64,000 nt of DNA from Fretibacter rubidus (GTDB taxonomy: Bacteria > Pseudomonadota > Alphaproteobacteria > Caulobacterales > Maricaulaceae). Position numbers and translations under genes: made by a program. Position 1 is the stretch's first letter, and every line of letters begins with the position of its first letter. Below, piece after piece: positions 9,338 through 17,978 of the stretch. The DNA is taken from contig NZ_CP163423.1 in assembly GCF_041429785.1 (NCBI RefSeq), positions 124,001-188,000 on the forward strand. The letters run 5' to 3'. The notes under the pieces are model-generated. The model searched no databases. It worked only from the letters and a program-made list of their open reading frames with translations, and had not been told where the DNA came from.

Positions 9338-10009
9338 TTAAAGTTTGGCGTTCACTGTTGGCCCAAAGATAGCCTCAAAGGACTGGCGCAAGGCCTTATC
9401 CACTATCGCCATATCCGTTGTCTTTCCCAGCGCAGACAGGCTCGTGACCCCATGTTCAGATATACCGCAGGGCACGATGCCCGAAAAATGCGATAAATCT
9501 GGCGCGACATTAATCGCAATGCCGTGAAAGCTGATCCATTTTTTCAGCCGCACGCCAATGGCTGCGATTTTTTCCTCTCGGCCGTCATCATGGGTGACCC
9601 AAACACCCACGCGGCCTGTCTTTCGCTCCGCAACCACATCTAGCGCCGCCAGCGTATCAATAATCCACTGTTCCAATCCGCGCACAAAGGCCGATACATC
9701 CCGCCCGCGCAGGCGTAGGTCCAGCATGGCGTAGGCCACGCGTTGCCCCGGTCCGTGGTAAGTATATTGCCCACCCCGACCGGACGAAAACACATCAAAG
9801 CGCGCCGGATCAACCAGATCGGAGGGCTTGGCACTGGTGCCCGCAGAATACAGCGGTGGATGCTCCAAAAGCCATATCTGCTCTCGCGCCTCGCCTCGGG
9901 CAATGCTCGCGGCCCGTGCTTCCATCTCGCTGACCGCATCGGGATAGGGTATGGTCTCGCGTGATACACGCCATTCAATCGGCGTGTCTGATATGAGGGT
10001 CGAAATCAC
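9338..10009 (-). CDS. lipB: Octanoyl-[acyl-carrier-protein] transferase LipB
   Basis: Transfers octanoyl from ACP to lipoyl-dependent enzyme subunits, the first step of de novo lipoate attachment, in the cytoplasm. The 223-residue protein shows the family blocks: [21 protein letters not shown] region, [21 protein letters not shown] with the catalytic Lys, and [15 protein letters not shown] with the nucleophilic Cys. Translation appears to start at GTG, since no ATG occurs before the conserved domain and the Shine-Dalgarno is weak. LipA is not in the window. Confidence 0.93.
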   Translation of the reverse strand: MISTLISDTPIEWRVSRETIPYPDAVSEMEARAASIARGEAREQIWLLEHPPLYSAGTSAKPSDLVDPARFDVFSSGRGGQYTYHGPGQRVAYAMLDLRLRGRDVSAFVRGLEQWIIDTLAALDVVAERKTGRVGVWVTHDDGREEKIAAIGVRLKKWISFHGIAINVAPDLSHFSGIVPCGISEHGVTSLSALGKTTDMAIVDKALRQSFEAIFGPTVNAKL

Positions 10010-10030
10010 AATCGGTATTTATCTAAGACG

Positions 10031-10519
10031 TTATTGAACCTTGATCTCAACGTCGCCAAATTCTTCTTCAAACAGACTACGCAGCTCGGGGTGGTCTTTG
10101 GCGATGCGCGCGCCTTCGGCGGCCAGGCGCATTTGTGCTTTGCCAAAATCAGCCGCAACACTCATGGTTTTAAGGCTTAAACCCAACTCGGCTTGGTCAA
10201 TATTTTGTAGCTTTTCGCCCATCGCTTCCATGCGCGGACCCATGGATTTAAGCTCGGCTATGACTGCGCGCGCTGTTGCTTCGTCATTCACGAGCGCCAT
10301 TTTATCGGCCAAAGCATTGGAATTCACTGTGGCATATTCCATCATTTCAACCGGGGACATATCCGCGATTTCTTTTGTCGCGATTTCAAGGGCTGCTTCT
10401 GGTGTGGCTGCTGCGTTGATGGCTGTTGTGGTATCAATTGTTTTATCGCCACCACTACACGCAACAAGGGATAACGAAAGCGCCGCAACGACAGCCGATT
10501 TTTTCATGAAAGATATCAT
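10031..10519 (-). CDS. Predicted lipoprotein of unknown function
   Basis: A 162-residue exported protein. The N-terminus (MKKSAVVAALSLSLVACSGG) is a signal peptide with lipobox LVAC, so it should be anchored in a membrane. The mature part is helical and rich in Ala, Glu and Met, with heptad-like spacing in the stretch around MALVNDEATARAVIAEL. I chose ATG 10519 because GGAG stands six bases before it; an in-frame TTG lies further upstream. No family recognised. It lies 21 bases upstream of lipB on the same strand. Confidence 0.7.
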   Translation of the reverse strand: MISFMKKSAVVAALSLSLVACSGGDKTIDTTTAINAAATPEAALEIATKEIADMSPVEMMEYATVNSNALADKMALVNDEATARAVIAELKSMGPRMEAMGEKLQNIDQAELGLSLKTMSVAADFGKAQMRLAAEGARIAKDHPELRSLFEEEFGDVEIKVQ

Positions 10520-10674
10520 AATTGTCTCCAATAATTTGGCTTAGTTTAGCCTGCGGTTTACACAATAGCTAGGGGCGTCCTGGCGACGATAAAATGGTAT
10601 AGCCCCTCAAAAAACTCCGCATTTTTTGCTTCACAAGCGCGGCGTCTATCGCTATAGCGCAATTTCCTTAATGT

Positions 10675-10761
10675 GCGGCCGTGGCGGAATTGGTAGACGC
10701 GCAGCGTTGAGGTCGCTGTGGGGTAACACCCGTGGAAGTTCGAGTCTTCTCGGCCGCACCA
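10675..10761 (+). tRNA. tRNA-Leu (anticodon GAG)
   Basis: Class II tRNA of 87 bases including an encoded CCA. The acceptor stem GCGGCCG pairs with CGGCCGC. The anticodon stem CAGCG/CGCTG encloses loop TTGAGGT, so the anticodon is GAG. A long variable arm follows. The T arm is GGAAG-TTCGAGT-CTTCT. Its 3' end doubles as attL of the mobilizable element, whose copy of the sequence keeps the tRNA intact. Confidence 0.97.
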
Positions 10762-10765
10762 CTTT
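10748..10765 (+). repeat. attL of the mobilizable element
   Basis: An 18-bp core, TCTCGGCCGCACCACTTT, covering the 3' T arm, acceptor stem and CCA of tRNA-Leu. It is repeated exactly at 20660-20677; flanking bases differ on both sides. Confidence 0.92.
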
Positions 10766-10895
10766 CCTGACATTGCAAAGAGCGTAAGCCTTTGAAAAGT
10801 CTCGGAATATCTCTCTTTCCTGTACTTTCCATACGGTAACTCGCGCGGTTTGCCTAACTTCTTGCCTTACAATTGGCAGGACAGGAGATGGCTAT

Positions 10896-12278
10896 ATGAG
10901 GTCGATTCAGCGTCCAAACCAGTATTTAAGATTACGCCATGACGTGTGGCATTACGTGCGCCGCGTCCCGAAATCAGTTCGCCACATTGATGAGCGCGTG
11001 TTGATTTACCGCTCGCTTGAAACAGACAGCCGCAAAGTGGCAAGGCAGCGCCGCGATATATGCGCCGCCGCCGACGACCAGCGATGGAGCGAGATAACGC
11101 CCAGCCGTTTCGGAGCGCCCGCGCCCGATGCCGTGATGAAGGACTTACAGCAGCGAGCACAAGCGTTTGGCTTCACCTATATGCCCGTCTCGGAAATCGT
11201 GGAAAAATTGAACGGCGAACAGATTGTGCAGCGCGTGACGGCACTTGGCCCAATCAACGGACCTTTATCACCAAAACAGCAACGGGATGCGGATGCACTC
11301 CTCGGTTTGGCTGAAACACCAAAGGTAAAAATAAGCCAAGCCTTAGAGCTATATCTAAGCGAGATTGCGCTGGACGAGCAGACAGGCAAATCACCCGAAC
11401 AGCTTAAGACTTACACCAAGGTCAAACGCCGCGCTGTGGCGAACTTCATTAAGCTAAACGGCGATATGGATATGCTTGAGATAAGCCGCGATGAGGCGCG
11501 AACAGTTTACCGCTTTTGGGCAGACCGTGTTCAGCCCAAGGGCGACCAGAAGCCTTTGAGCGGGAGTAGCGCTAACCGTGATCTAGGAAACCTTCGTAAA
11601 CTCTACCGCAGATACTTTGAACACATCGGGGATGAGAATCGCCAAAACCCTTTTCGAAACCTGCGCTTTGCTTCGCCAAAACTTAAGCAAGTGCAGGCGT
11701 TCAGTGATGACTGGGTCAGGTCGAAAATTCTCGCGCCTAATATGTTGAAAGGCCTAAACCGAGAAGCAGCTTTGCTTTGTTTGGCAATGATAGAAACAGG
11801 ATGCAGACCGAGCGAGCTTGCCAATATCGAGCCAGAAAACATTCGCCTAGACGATGAAATTCCCCATATTCGTATTCGTTCAAGCTCCAAGCGGGCGTTG
11901 AAGTCGACGGCATCGGTGCGCGAAATTCCGCTTATTGGCGTGTCCCTTGAAGCGATGAAATGTGCGCCAAATGGCTTCCCCCACTATCAAGACAGAGGCT
12001 ATTTATTGTCGCAAACGCTCTTGAACGGCTTCAAAGTCAGAGAGCTTTTGCCGACACCTAACCACCGAATTTATAGTTTTAGACATAGCTTTGAGAAGCG
12101 TATGTTGGAGGGCGGCCTTGATTATGGCCTACGCTGCACCCTAATGGGACACCGTAACCCACGGCCTGAATATGGCGATGGAGGCTCCCTTAAGTATAGA
12201 AGTGAGCAACTAGTTAGGATTGCCCACCCAATTACCAAGCGGTTGCTTGCGGGTGAGCCCTTTTACTTCAAAAGTTAG
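10896..12278 (+). CDS. int: Tyrosine recombinase/phage-type integrase
   Basis: Catalyses site-specific integration and excision at the tRNA-Leu att site. The 460-residue protein has an N-terminal arm-binding part (NQYLRLRHDVWHYVRRVPK, similar to DUF6538-type integrases), a core-binding segment at about residues 150-240, and a C-terminal catalytic domain. The first catalytic Arg is in GCRPSELANI (about residue 303), the His-x-x-Arg region is at FRHSFEKRM and LMGHRNP, and the nucleophilic Tyr is in GGSLKYRSEQL near residue 435. GGAGATGGCTAT precedes the ATG. It is 134 bases from the tRNA end, reading away from it. Confidence 0.93.
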   Translation: MRSIQRPNQYLRLRHDVWHYVRRVPKSVRHIDERVLIYRSLETDSRKVARQRRDICAAADDQRWSEITPSRFGAPAPDAVMKDLQQRAQAFGFTYMPVSEIVEKLNGEQIVQRVTALGPINGPLSPKQQRDADALLGLAETPKVKISQALELYLSEIALDEQTGKSPEQLKTYTKVKRRAVANFIKLNGDMDMLEISRDEARTVYRFWADRVQPKGDQKPLSGSSANRDLGNLRKLYRRYFEHIGDENRQNPFRNLRFASPKLKQVQAFSDDWVRSKILAPNMLKGLNREAALLCLAMIETGCRPSELANIEPENIRLDDEIPHIRIRSSSKRALKSTASVREIPLIGVSLEAMKCAPNGFPHYQDRGYLLSQTLLNGFKVRELLPTPNHRIYSFRHSFEKRMLEGGLDYGLRCTLMGHRNPRPEYGDGGSLKYRSEQLVRIAHPITKRLLAGEPFYFKS

Positions 12279-12607
12279 TGAGCAATCGCAATGTATATTT
12301 AGTATCATCAATCGTCATTTACTTATGATAAATTCGTATTTAAGTGTGGTTTTATTTATCAAGCTCTATGGTAGATGCAAATAAGCCCGCTTACGCGAGC
12401 CTATTTGATTAATTATTACTGTACGTTTAAACGCCGCCATCTGTTGGGTTACGCATTGGGTTATCCTTCCTTGGTTTGAAACAGCTAAATGCTGCCTTTG
12501 GTTCTTTATACGCAGTTATAGGTGAATAGTTCCTTTACGGTCGATTCCTCTACATCTGTATTTGCCATATAGATGACGCTTCTTATCCCTTTTGGCAAGA
12601 GGGCAAG
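12279..12607. other. Convergent intergenic region inside the element
   Basis: About 330 bases between the integrase stop and the convergent membrane-protein stop. It holds one clear hairpin (12379-12406). Apart from that I see no ORF or repeat of note; the sequence is AT-rich. Confidence 0.5.
12379..12406 (-). terminator. Hairpin, probable terminator between convergent genes
   Basis: On the minus strand the arms form a 12-pair stem with two G-U pairs and a GTAA loop, followed by a T-rich tract. Read on the plus strand the same two positions are A-C mismatches, so it should work mainly for the minus-strand membrane-protein gene. Confidence 0.55.
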
Positions 12608-13819
12608 TTATTTAACTTCATCCCCAGTAACACCACATGAAGGCGCCTTAAATCGAAGTGTCACATGTTTTTGCGATGACTGAAGATTTCGAAGCCCTCC
12701 ATGAGATCGTAAATCACCATAAGAAAGAGTTTCTGTACGTGGCTTAGTCATAGTTCCATCGTCGAAAAATTCAACAACGACGCTTCCTGTACTTTCATCT
12801 ACAAGGCTCTCAACCTCGAACTCGGCGCACTCCGTGAAGCGCCTCGGTTCATGAGACCAAATTTCGTCTATTTTAATCCAAGACCAATATTGAGTGGTAA
12901 CAAGTTCGTCGTCTGATCCTACTGAAAACTCTTCACTGATTTCAAGCCCTTCAGGCGGAATTTCGACAGGTTCCTTCATACGTGAGCGCCCATGTGGATC
13001 GGAAGCTACGCGTATAGACTTATACATACCAATTGGGGTTGGTGGGACATCAAATTTATCAGGATTGAAGAAAACGCCCATTTCGTCTTCTGCCGCGACG
13101 TCACCGAACAGATTTCGCAAAGTAAACACATTCTCTACTGAGACTCGATAAGCCTGAAATTGGTCTGACCATTCCTCAACTTTAATGCGACGCTCCAATT
13201 TATAGACATAAAAGCCTAGTGCTCTGACTTTATCACGAGTGGCCTTCATAGCTTCACTTGTGTCTCCGCCGAATAATATGGACAGTCGAGTGTCAAAGTC
13301 TTCTTGATGCGGTAATTTCAGACCTGTTAGGCTAATCACAAAACCGACTATTGTGAAAAAAGCACCGTTTGCCGTCCAAGACCAAATGAAGGCTTCAGCC
13401 ATAGCATTTGGATATGCTTCATAAATCGACCAGAAAACTGCAGTGATTAACGCCATCGCCATCCATACGACAAATATCAAGGTTACCCTCTGGTCTAAGG
13501 GAATTAGCTTTGTATTGAAGAACCGGAAATATGGCGGGCCTTTGTCAATATTCGCGCGTATACGATTGAATACATATCCTGTAAAAAGGCACATAAGGGC
13601 TGTAGCCATAGCCGAAACAATAATAGGGGAAGGGTCGTCGGAAAAGGTCCATGCTTTTTCGACTTTTACAAAGAGAAACCATGTTCCCCAATATCCAACT
13701 TGGCTAGTTATTATGGGCACTATTACTAAACCGAATGAGGGTGAACGACGGAAAGCTATTAGAATTCCGACGCCTGATAACAACAGAGCGTTGAGTATTG
13801 CATATCCTAAATATGTCAT
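12608..13819 (-). CDS. Unrecognised multi-pass membrane protein with soluble C-terminal domain (element cargo)
   Basis: A 403-residue protein that I do not recognise. The N-terminal ~165 residues contain four to five hydrophobic segments (for example LLSGVGILIAF, FGLVIVPIITSQVGYWGTW, VTLIFVVWMAMALITAVFW, FFTIVGFVISLTGL). The remaining ~230 residues are soluble, acidic and beta-rich in appearance, including YWSWIKIDEIW and GSVVVEFFDD. This layout recalls membrane effectors carried by defence or stress modules, but no motif supports a specific class. It sits alone beside the integrase, a common cargo position. The ATG at 13819 is the only good start. Confidence 0.6.
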   Translation of the reverse strand: MTYLGYAILNALLLSGVGILIAFRRSPSFGLVIVPIITSQVGYWGTWFLFVKVEKAWTFSDDPSPIIVSAMATALMCLFTGYVFNRIRANIDKGPPYFRFFNTKLIPLDQRVTLIFVVWMAMALITAVFWSIYEAYPNAMAEAFIWSWTANGAFFTIVGFVISLTGLKLPHQEDFDTRLSILFGGDTSEAMKATRDKVRALGFYVYKLERRIKVEEWSDQFQAYRVSVENVFTLRNLFGDVAAEDEMGVFFNPDKFDVPPTPIGMYKSIRVASDPHGRSRMKEPVEIPPEGLEISEEFSVGSDDELVTTQYWSWIKIDEIWSHEPRRFTECAEFEVESLVDESTGSVVVEFFDDGTMTKPRTETLSYGDLRSHGGLRNLQSSQKHVTLRFKAPSCGVTGDEVK

Positions 13820-14293
13820 ATTGCAGTCCCCCTATTGATGCGTAGTCTAACCTTCCAAATGTCGCCGAGTCTATAGGCTGCGAGGCGATTGTTTTTAAAG
13901 CTGTTGCCTAATCACATAACTCTCCACAACCAATCTTACCCCGCTTTGCGGCGAGTCCAACGCCCCTGCCTCCGCTCGTGTGGGCGGCTCCGTCAGGCGC
14001 GCCGAACGGCACTGTATTGAGAGAGCGTAATTAATTAGATAGGATTGGCGCTTGGGGAGAGGTTAGAAAAGAAAAGAGCTTCAGCAAGATAAAGCGAACC
14101 GCCCTTTTAGGGGCACTTCGACGCTAAAGCTCTGTTTTTGCTACGCGAGTTGGGGTGTCACCATTTTGGCAACTCGTGTGTCATGCCTCCAAAATGCCTC
14201 CATCCCGCTAATACCTAGAAACTCTCTTTTCCCTATAATTTCCAATCGGCTTCCTTCGAGACAAAAGCCCCTAGTTTGTTCGATTATGGGCGA
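13820..14293. other. Long non-coding region upstream of the relaxase
   Basis: About 470 bases with no convincing gene. The left part holds a small CCGC-TTT-GCGG hairpin (13941-13951). The right part (14075-14201) is dense in inverted and direct repeats and is described separately as the oriT candidate. Promoters for the divergent membrane-protein and relaxase genes must lie here. Confidence 0.6.
14075..14201 (+). promoter_or_regulatory. Candidate origin of transfer (oriT): nested inverted repeats and 8-bp iterons
   Basis: Outer arms AGAGCTT (14075-14081) and AAGCTCT (14127-14133) enclose AGCG/CGCT and GCCC/GGGC stems, followed by a T5 tract. Next come ACGCGAGTTG (14143-14152) with CAACTCGTGT (14170-14179), a ten-pair arm with one G-T, and CATTTTGG (14162-14169) with CCAAAATG (14189-14196). 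ATGCCTCC is repeated directly at 14183 and 14194. Such density immediately before a relaxase gene fits an oriT. I see no RP4-like nic consensus. The first hairpin with its T tract could instead be a terminator or small RNA. Confidence 0.5.
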
Positions 14294-16552
14294 ATGACTA
14301 ATGAAGATGATTTCCGCTTAAGAGCCAAAGCCCGCAAGTCCAGCAGCAGAGCTGCCGAGGTCAGTATTCCAGCAAACTATAAGGGATTTCATCAAGGGGT
14401 TCGCGCCTCATTGGTCAGAGGCAAGGCCGTTTCAGGACGGCGGACGCTAACGGTTCCCTCCAAACCGCGCACAGGGCGCTTTAACGCGCGTGGCAGAGGC
14501 CGCGCGGCTTTGGAGCGCGGCATTGGGCCGAAGCAAGGTTGGAGAGTTCATCGCGCCACAGGAGACCGCTACCGCGCTCGTCGTGCCATTGTGAAAGTGC
14601 GCGTGGTGAAACTCCGCAATGCGAAGTCGTCTGTCTCTCGCGGCCACTTAGCTTACCTCCAGCGCGAAGGCTCAGGTGTGGAGCGAGCCGAAGTTTTAGA
14701 AGGCTCGGCGGAACTGACCCCGACACGCGGCCAGCTCTACGGCCCAGATGATGGCGTTGAGATTGACGGGCGGGATTTTGTCGCTCGCTCCCAAGAGAGC
14801 TTTGACGGACGCGGCGACCCGCACCAGTTTCGGATAATGATTTCGCCAGAAGACGGGGCAGAACTGGCCCGCGTGAATGGAAATGGAACGCCGAACCTGA
14901 AAGAGACAACGCGTGCGCTCATGGCGCAGATGGAAGAGGACTTGGGAACGCGGCTGGATTGGGTCGCGGTTGACCACTTCGATACCGCCCATCCGCACAC
15001 CCACATCATCGCGCGAGGCGTGACCCATGACGGCAAAGGCTTGAACATTGCAGGCGAGTATATCTCGCGCGGCATTAGAGGGCGGCTGGAGGAAGAACTG
15101 ACCCGCGAATTAGGCTGGAAGTCAGAGCTGGCCATCCAGCAAGAGATGAAGCGCGAGGTGGACGCCATGCGCATGACGACAGCGGATAGGCATATCGCAG
15201 ACGGCATGGACAAAAATACGAACATCATAGACCTTCGCGCAGGGTCAGCTGTGAGCACGTTTGGTCAGCACTCACCTTTGAACCGCCACATCTTAATCGG
15301 GCGGATGAACTACCTTGAGAAAATGGGCCTTGCACAGCCCACGGACAAAGGCCGCTGGCAAATTGAAAAGGACGCCTTCAAAACCCTTGGACAGATTGAA
15401 CAGCGAGAGCAGCTCAACAAAGAAATCCATGCCGCTATGGATAGGGCGAACATTAAGCGCCCTGTCCGCTTAAATGATGGCCGCACAGACTATGATGGAA
15501 ACTTATCGGGTCGCCGTGTCATTGGCCGCGTGATTGCCAAGACTCTTGGCCGTGATGAAGGCATGAACCCAGACGCCAAAGGCGGCGGCAAAGTGCGGTT
15601 TATCATCGACGGCACTGACGGCTATGTCAGCACCGTTGAGACGGGCATAGACACGCGGGCGGGTGAAGCCGCGAAGGTCGGCTCTATCATCGAAGTCTCG
15701 CCGCCTAGTTTGCGGACAGTTGACCGAAACATACAGGCCCTTGCGACGGGTAAGGATTATAACGGCAAGCCTCGTAACGGGCTTGTCGGAAATTATGCGA
15801 TAGCGACGAGCGGCCCTGAGGATTGGGTGGACGGCAGCGGTAGCAGAAGTGCCGCCCACATGCGGGCGCACAGGTTGCGGCTCGCCACACTGGCGAAAGC
15901 GGGCGTGGTGCAAGTCGTCAGCAAAGATAAGGACGGTGACCCTTATGAGTGGCGCGTGCCAGAGGATTTTGATGAACGGGCTATCTCTTTAGATTTGAGA
16001 CAGGGCCGCGCGTCGGGCGTCAAGCTACTCTCGCGCCAAGACTTGGATGCACAACTTGAAAGCCCCGGCGCGACTTGGCTTGACCGCGCACAGGTGAGCT
16101 GGGGCAGAGGTGGACTAGGAGGAATAAGCGTAAAATCTAGCGCCTTCGCAAAAGAGCTGGACACAGCTTTCCAGCAGCGCCGCACATGGCTGATTGAGCG
16201 GGGCTATGCAGAGCTACGCCAAGACGAGCAAAAGACCTCCATTATCTACAAGCGCGGCTATGTGAAAGCATTAGAAGCGGAAGGGTTCAATGCAGCAACG
16301 GAGAAGCTGGAGAGCATGACGGGCAAGGCCCATGTTGCGGCGCAGTCAGGACGGTTGATTGAAGGCACAGTCTCGCAGAAATACGAACTCCCCCACGGCC
16401 CACACGCGATGATTGAGACGCAGCGGGCTTTCTATCTTGTTCCGTGGGAAAGCCATCACGCGCAGAAGTGGGGTAAGCGCATCAAAGGCCGCGTGTTAAG
16501 CGGCGGCGGCATTGATTGGGATGCTGGGCGGACAAGAGGGATTGGGCGGTGA
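14294..16552 (+). CDS. Relaxase/mobilization nuclease (VirD2-like, DUF3363 family)
   Basis: Nicks the transfer origin and pilots the single strand during mobilization. The 752-residue protein has a basic N-terminus (about residues 1-110), a candidate catalytic Tyr in HLAYLQREG near residue 120, and the metal-binding His triad motif DHFDTAHPHTHII at about residues 226-238, preceded by HQFRIMISPEDGAEL. The C-terminal half corresponds to DUF3363 (for example GRASGVKLLSRQDLDAQL and the final SHHAQKWGKRIKGRVL). I prefer ATG 14294; an in-frame TTG at 14276 is possible. Its GC content is clearly higher than that of the other element cargo. No coupling-protein gene accompanies it. Confidence 0.9.
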   Translation: MTNEDDFRLRAKARKSSSRAAEVSIPANYKGFHQGVRASLVRGKAVSGRRTLTVPSKPRTGRFNARGRGRAALERGIGPKQGWRVHRATGDRYRARRAIVKVRVVKLRNAKSSVSRGHLAYLQREGSGVERAEVLEGSAELTPTRGQLYGPDDGVEIDGRDFVARSQESFDGRGDPHQFRIMISPEDGAELARVNGNGTPNLKETTRALMAQMEEDLGTRLDWVAVDHFDTAHPHTHIIARGVTHDGKGLNIAGEYISRGIRGRLEEELTRELGWKSELAIQQEMKREVDAMRMTTADRHIADGMDKNTNIIDLRAGSAVSTFGQHSPLNRHILIGRMNYLEKMGLAQPTDKGRWQIEKDAFKTLGQIEQREQLNKEIHAAMDRANIKRPVRLNDGRTDYDGNLSGRRVIGRVIAKTLGRDEGMNPDAKGGGKVRFIIDGTDGYVSTVETGIDTRAGEAAKVGSIIEVSPPSLRTVDRNIQALATGKDYNGKPRNGLVGNYAIATSGPEDWVDGSGSRSAAHMRAHRLRLATLAKAGVVQVVSKDKDGDPYEWRVPEDFDERAISLDLRQGRASGVKLLSRQDLDAQLESPGATWLDRAQVSWGRGGLGGISVKSSAFAKELDTAFQQRRTWLIERGYAELRQDEQKTSIIYKRGYVKALEAEGFNAATEKLESMTGKAHVAAQSGRLIEGTVSQKYELPHGPHAMIETQRAFYLVPWESHHAQKWGKRIKGRVLSGGGIDWDAGRTRGIGR

Positions 16553-16580
16553 TCGTCACATAATATGCTTGACTTAGGTG

Positions 16581-17615
16581 TTACAGGACACCGTATGAAT
16601 AGTCTTTTAGTAGCTCATTGATATTTTTATCGCTTAATTGAAGGGCTTCGAGAGCCTTAGCCTCTTCTTCCGTAAGATCCTGGTAAAAATTCTCTTGAGC
16701 TAACAGTTTGGAGCTTTTGTTAAAACGCACATCGTGAACACGTTCAGAAAGTTTAGATAGAATGGAGGTTTCTTGGCCTGACAAAATAAAATTAGGCCGT
16801 CTCCCTTCAAAGCGCTCAGTAAAGCATGGCTCATGTTTCAAAGCTTTTCGCCAATTCATGACTATATAGGGGTGGTATTCATCCGTCGAAGAATTCAACG
16901 TCGATTTCACATCTGTGTCATACCGAATTTCAAGCGCAGCTAAATTATCATCAACTGCTCGCACCCAAAGCTGCGGGCACTCTAAGCCTAAGAAACTATA
17001 ACAGATACAAACTTCAGCGAGCAAATCGCAATCGTTATCCAAGAAAGCTAAAGCTCCCATCACTTTGATGCAATCCTCACCACTTCGTGACAATGGCCAA
17101 GAGGTGGAGCCATATTCAGTGAGAAAAAATATGATATGTGTCAGTTCATAAAAGAAAGGCTTGTTGAGACGAGAGAAACAATGCGGGTGGGCTATGAACC
17201 GATCTATGTTGTCTAATAGTCTTAACCTATGTTCCTTTTCCACCGTGTTCGGTTTCAACCGCCGTCTCAACAAGCTGAGTGTCTCAAGCCGTCGAGAGTC
17301 AGACGTGTCATAATCTAGGAAGTGATTTTCCCTCACATAGTTACACAGCTTTTTTCCAACATGTCCCGTTAAACCTAAATCTTCAAGGTCCAAACATATG
17401 CGCAGCGTGAATCTATAGTATTGAGGATAGGTCTCATTGAATGAAATAGCTTGTGAATAGAAATCTTTATAGTGTTTAAGCGCTTTGGGTTCTATTAGCA
17501 TTTGCGCGGTGCTTGCCAAAGATAAAAGCTCTCCGTTCTCTTTAAGGAACGGAAAGCTCATTTCTTTATGCCGCGCCTTTGCGAAGGCATGGACTGTGTC
17601 ATTCGTTAGATACAA
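16581..17615 (-). CDS. Uncharacterised 344-residue protein (element cargo)
   Basis: Predicted cytoplasmic, largely helical, without signal peptide or membrane segments. Recognisable strings include FPFLKENGELL, YPQYYRFTLRICLDLEDLGL, PFFYELTHIIFFLTEYG and MGALAFLDNDCDLLAEVCIC. I recall similar uncharacterised alphaproteobacterial proteins (possibly the group called DUF6902), but that is memory, not a search. The C-terminal tail is rich in Glu and Leu. It starts ten bases after the stop of a small exported protein and lies downstream of a membrane-bound regulator, so the three probably form one operon. Function unknown. Confidence 0.65.
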   Translation of the reverse strand: MYLTNDTVHAFAKARHKEMSFPFLKENGELLSLASTAQMLIEPKALKHYKDFYSQAISFNETYPQYYRFTLRICLDLEDLGLTGHVGKKLCNYVRENHFLDYDTSDSRRLETLSLLRRRLKPNTVEKEHRLRLLDNIDRFIAHPHCFSRLNKPFFYELTHIIFFLTEYGSTSWPLSRSGEDCIKVMGALAFLDNDCDLLAEVCICYSFLGLECPQLWVRAVDDNLAALEIRYDTDVKSTLNSSTDEYHPYIVMNWRKALKHEPCFTERFEGRRPNFILSGQETSILSKLSERVHDVRFNKSSKLLAQENFYQDLTEEEAKALEALQLSDKNINELLKDYSYGVL

Positions 17616-17625
17616 GGGTCGGCCT

Positions 17626-17880
17626 TTAATCGCGATATTGGACTACAGACATCATTAGGCTTGCACCATGGCCAGCGTGCAGACTGCGCACCGTATTTTG
17701 TCGCGTAATTGATTGAAAGTCACCTTTGTAAAACGTTTTTGCAACTTGGACCGCTTGAACTTCCAAGAGAAAGTTTTCGATAGCTGGAGAAGTTGCTGAA
17801 GGGGTCTGAGCCATTGCAGGAACTGAAGACACAGATGCGAGTGAAAAAGCGGCGGCTGACATTAATAGAAGTTTTTTCAT
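17626..17880 (-). CDS. Small exported protein (element cargo)
   Basis: An 84-residue protein beginning MKKLLLMSAAAFSLASVSSV and ending the signal with AMAQ, a standard Sec signal peptide. The mature ~58 residues contain ENFLLEVQAVQVAKTFYKG and end in SVVQYRD, with no cysteines. The ATG at 17880 fits a Sec signal, with AAGGA about ten bases upstream; an ATG at 17892 would add four residues. It lies between a ToxR-like regulator and a 344-residue unknown, all on the minus strand. It could be an exported signal or the ligand or partner of the regulator's periplasmic domain; this is speculation from position. Confidence 0.65.
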   Translation of the reverse strand: MKKLLLMSAAAFSLASVSSVPAMAQTPSATSPAIENFLLEVQAVQVAKTFYKGDFQSITRQNTVRSLHAGHGASLMMSVVQYRD

Positions 17881-17978
17881 TGTAGTTCTCATCCTTGTTA
17901 GTGGGATGAGAACTGTCGCGAATAAAGGTTAACAAAAACACAACAGCAAGAATAAAAAAATTTTATCGTATAAGTAGA

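Noticed and set aside
10558-10773. Minus-strand ORF of 71 codons across the tRNA region
   Set aside because: It is the well-known spurious translation antisense to a tRNA-Leu gene (the GREDSNFHG-type string).
13820-14293. RP4-like nic site (YATCCTG) for the relaxase
   Set aside because: No match in this region; only a weak ATCCTA on the minus strand near 14040.
14481-14909. Minus-strand ORFs within the relaxase gene (also 15503-15913)
   Set aside because: Shadows of the relaxase frame; composition and lack of motifs argue against coding.
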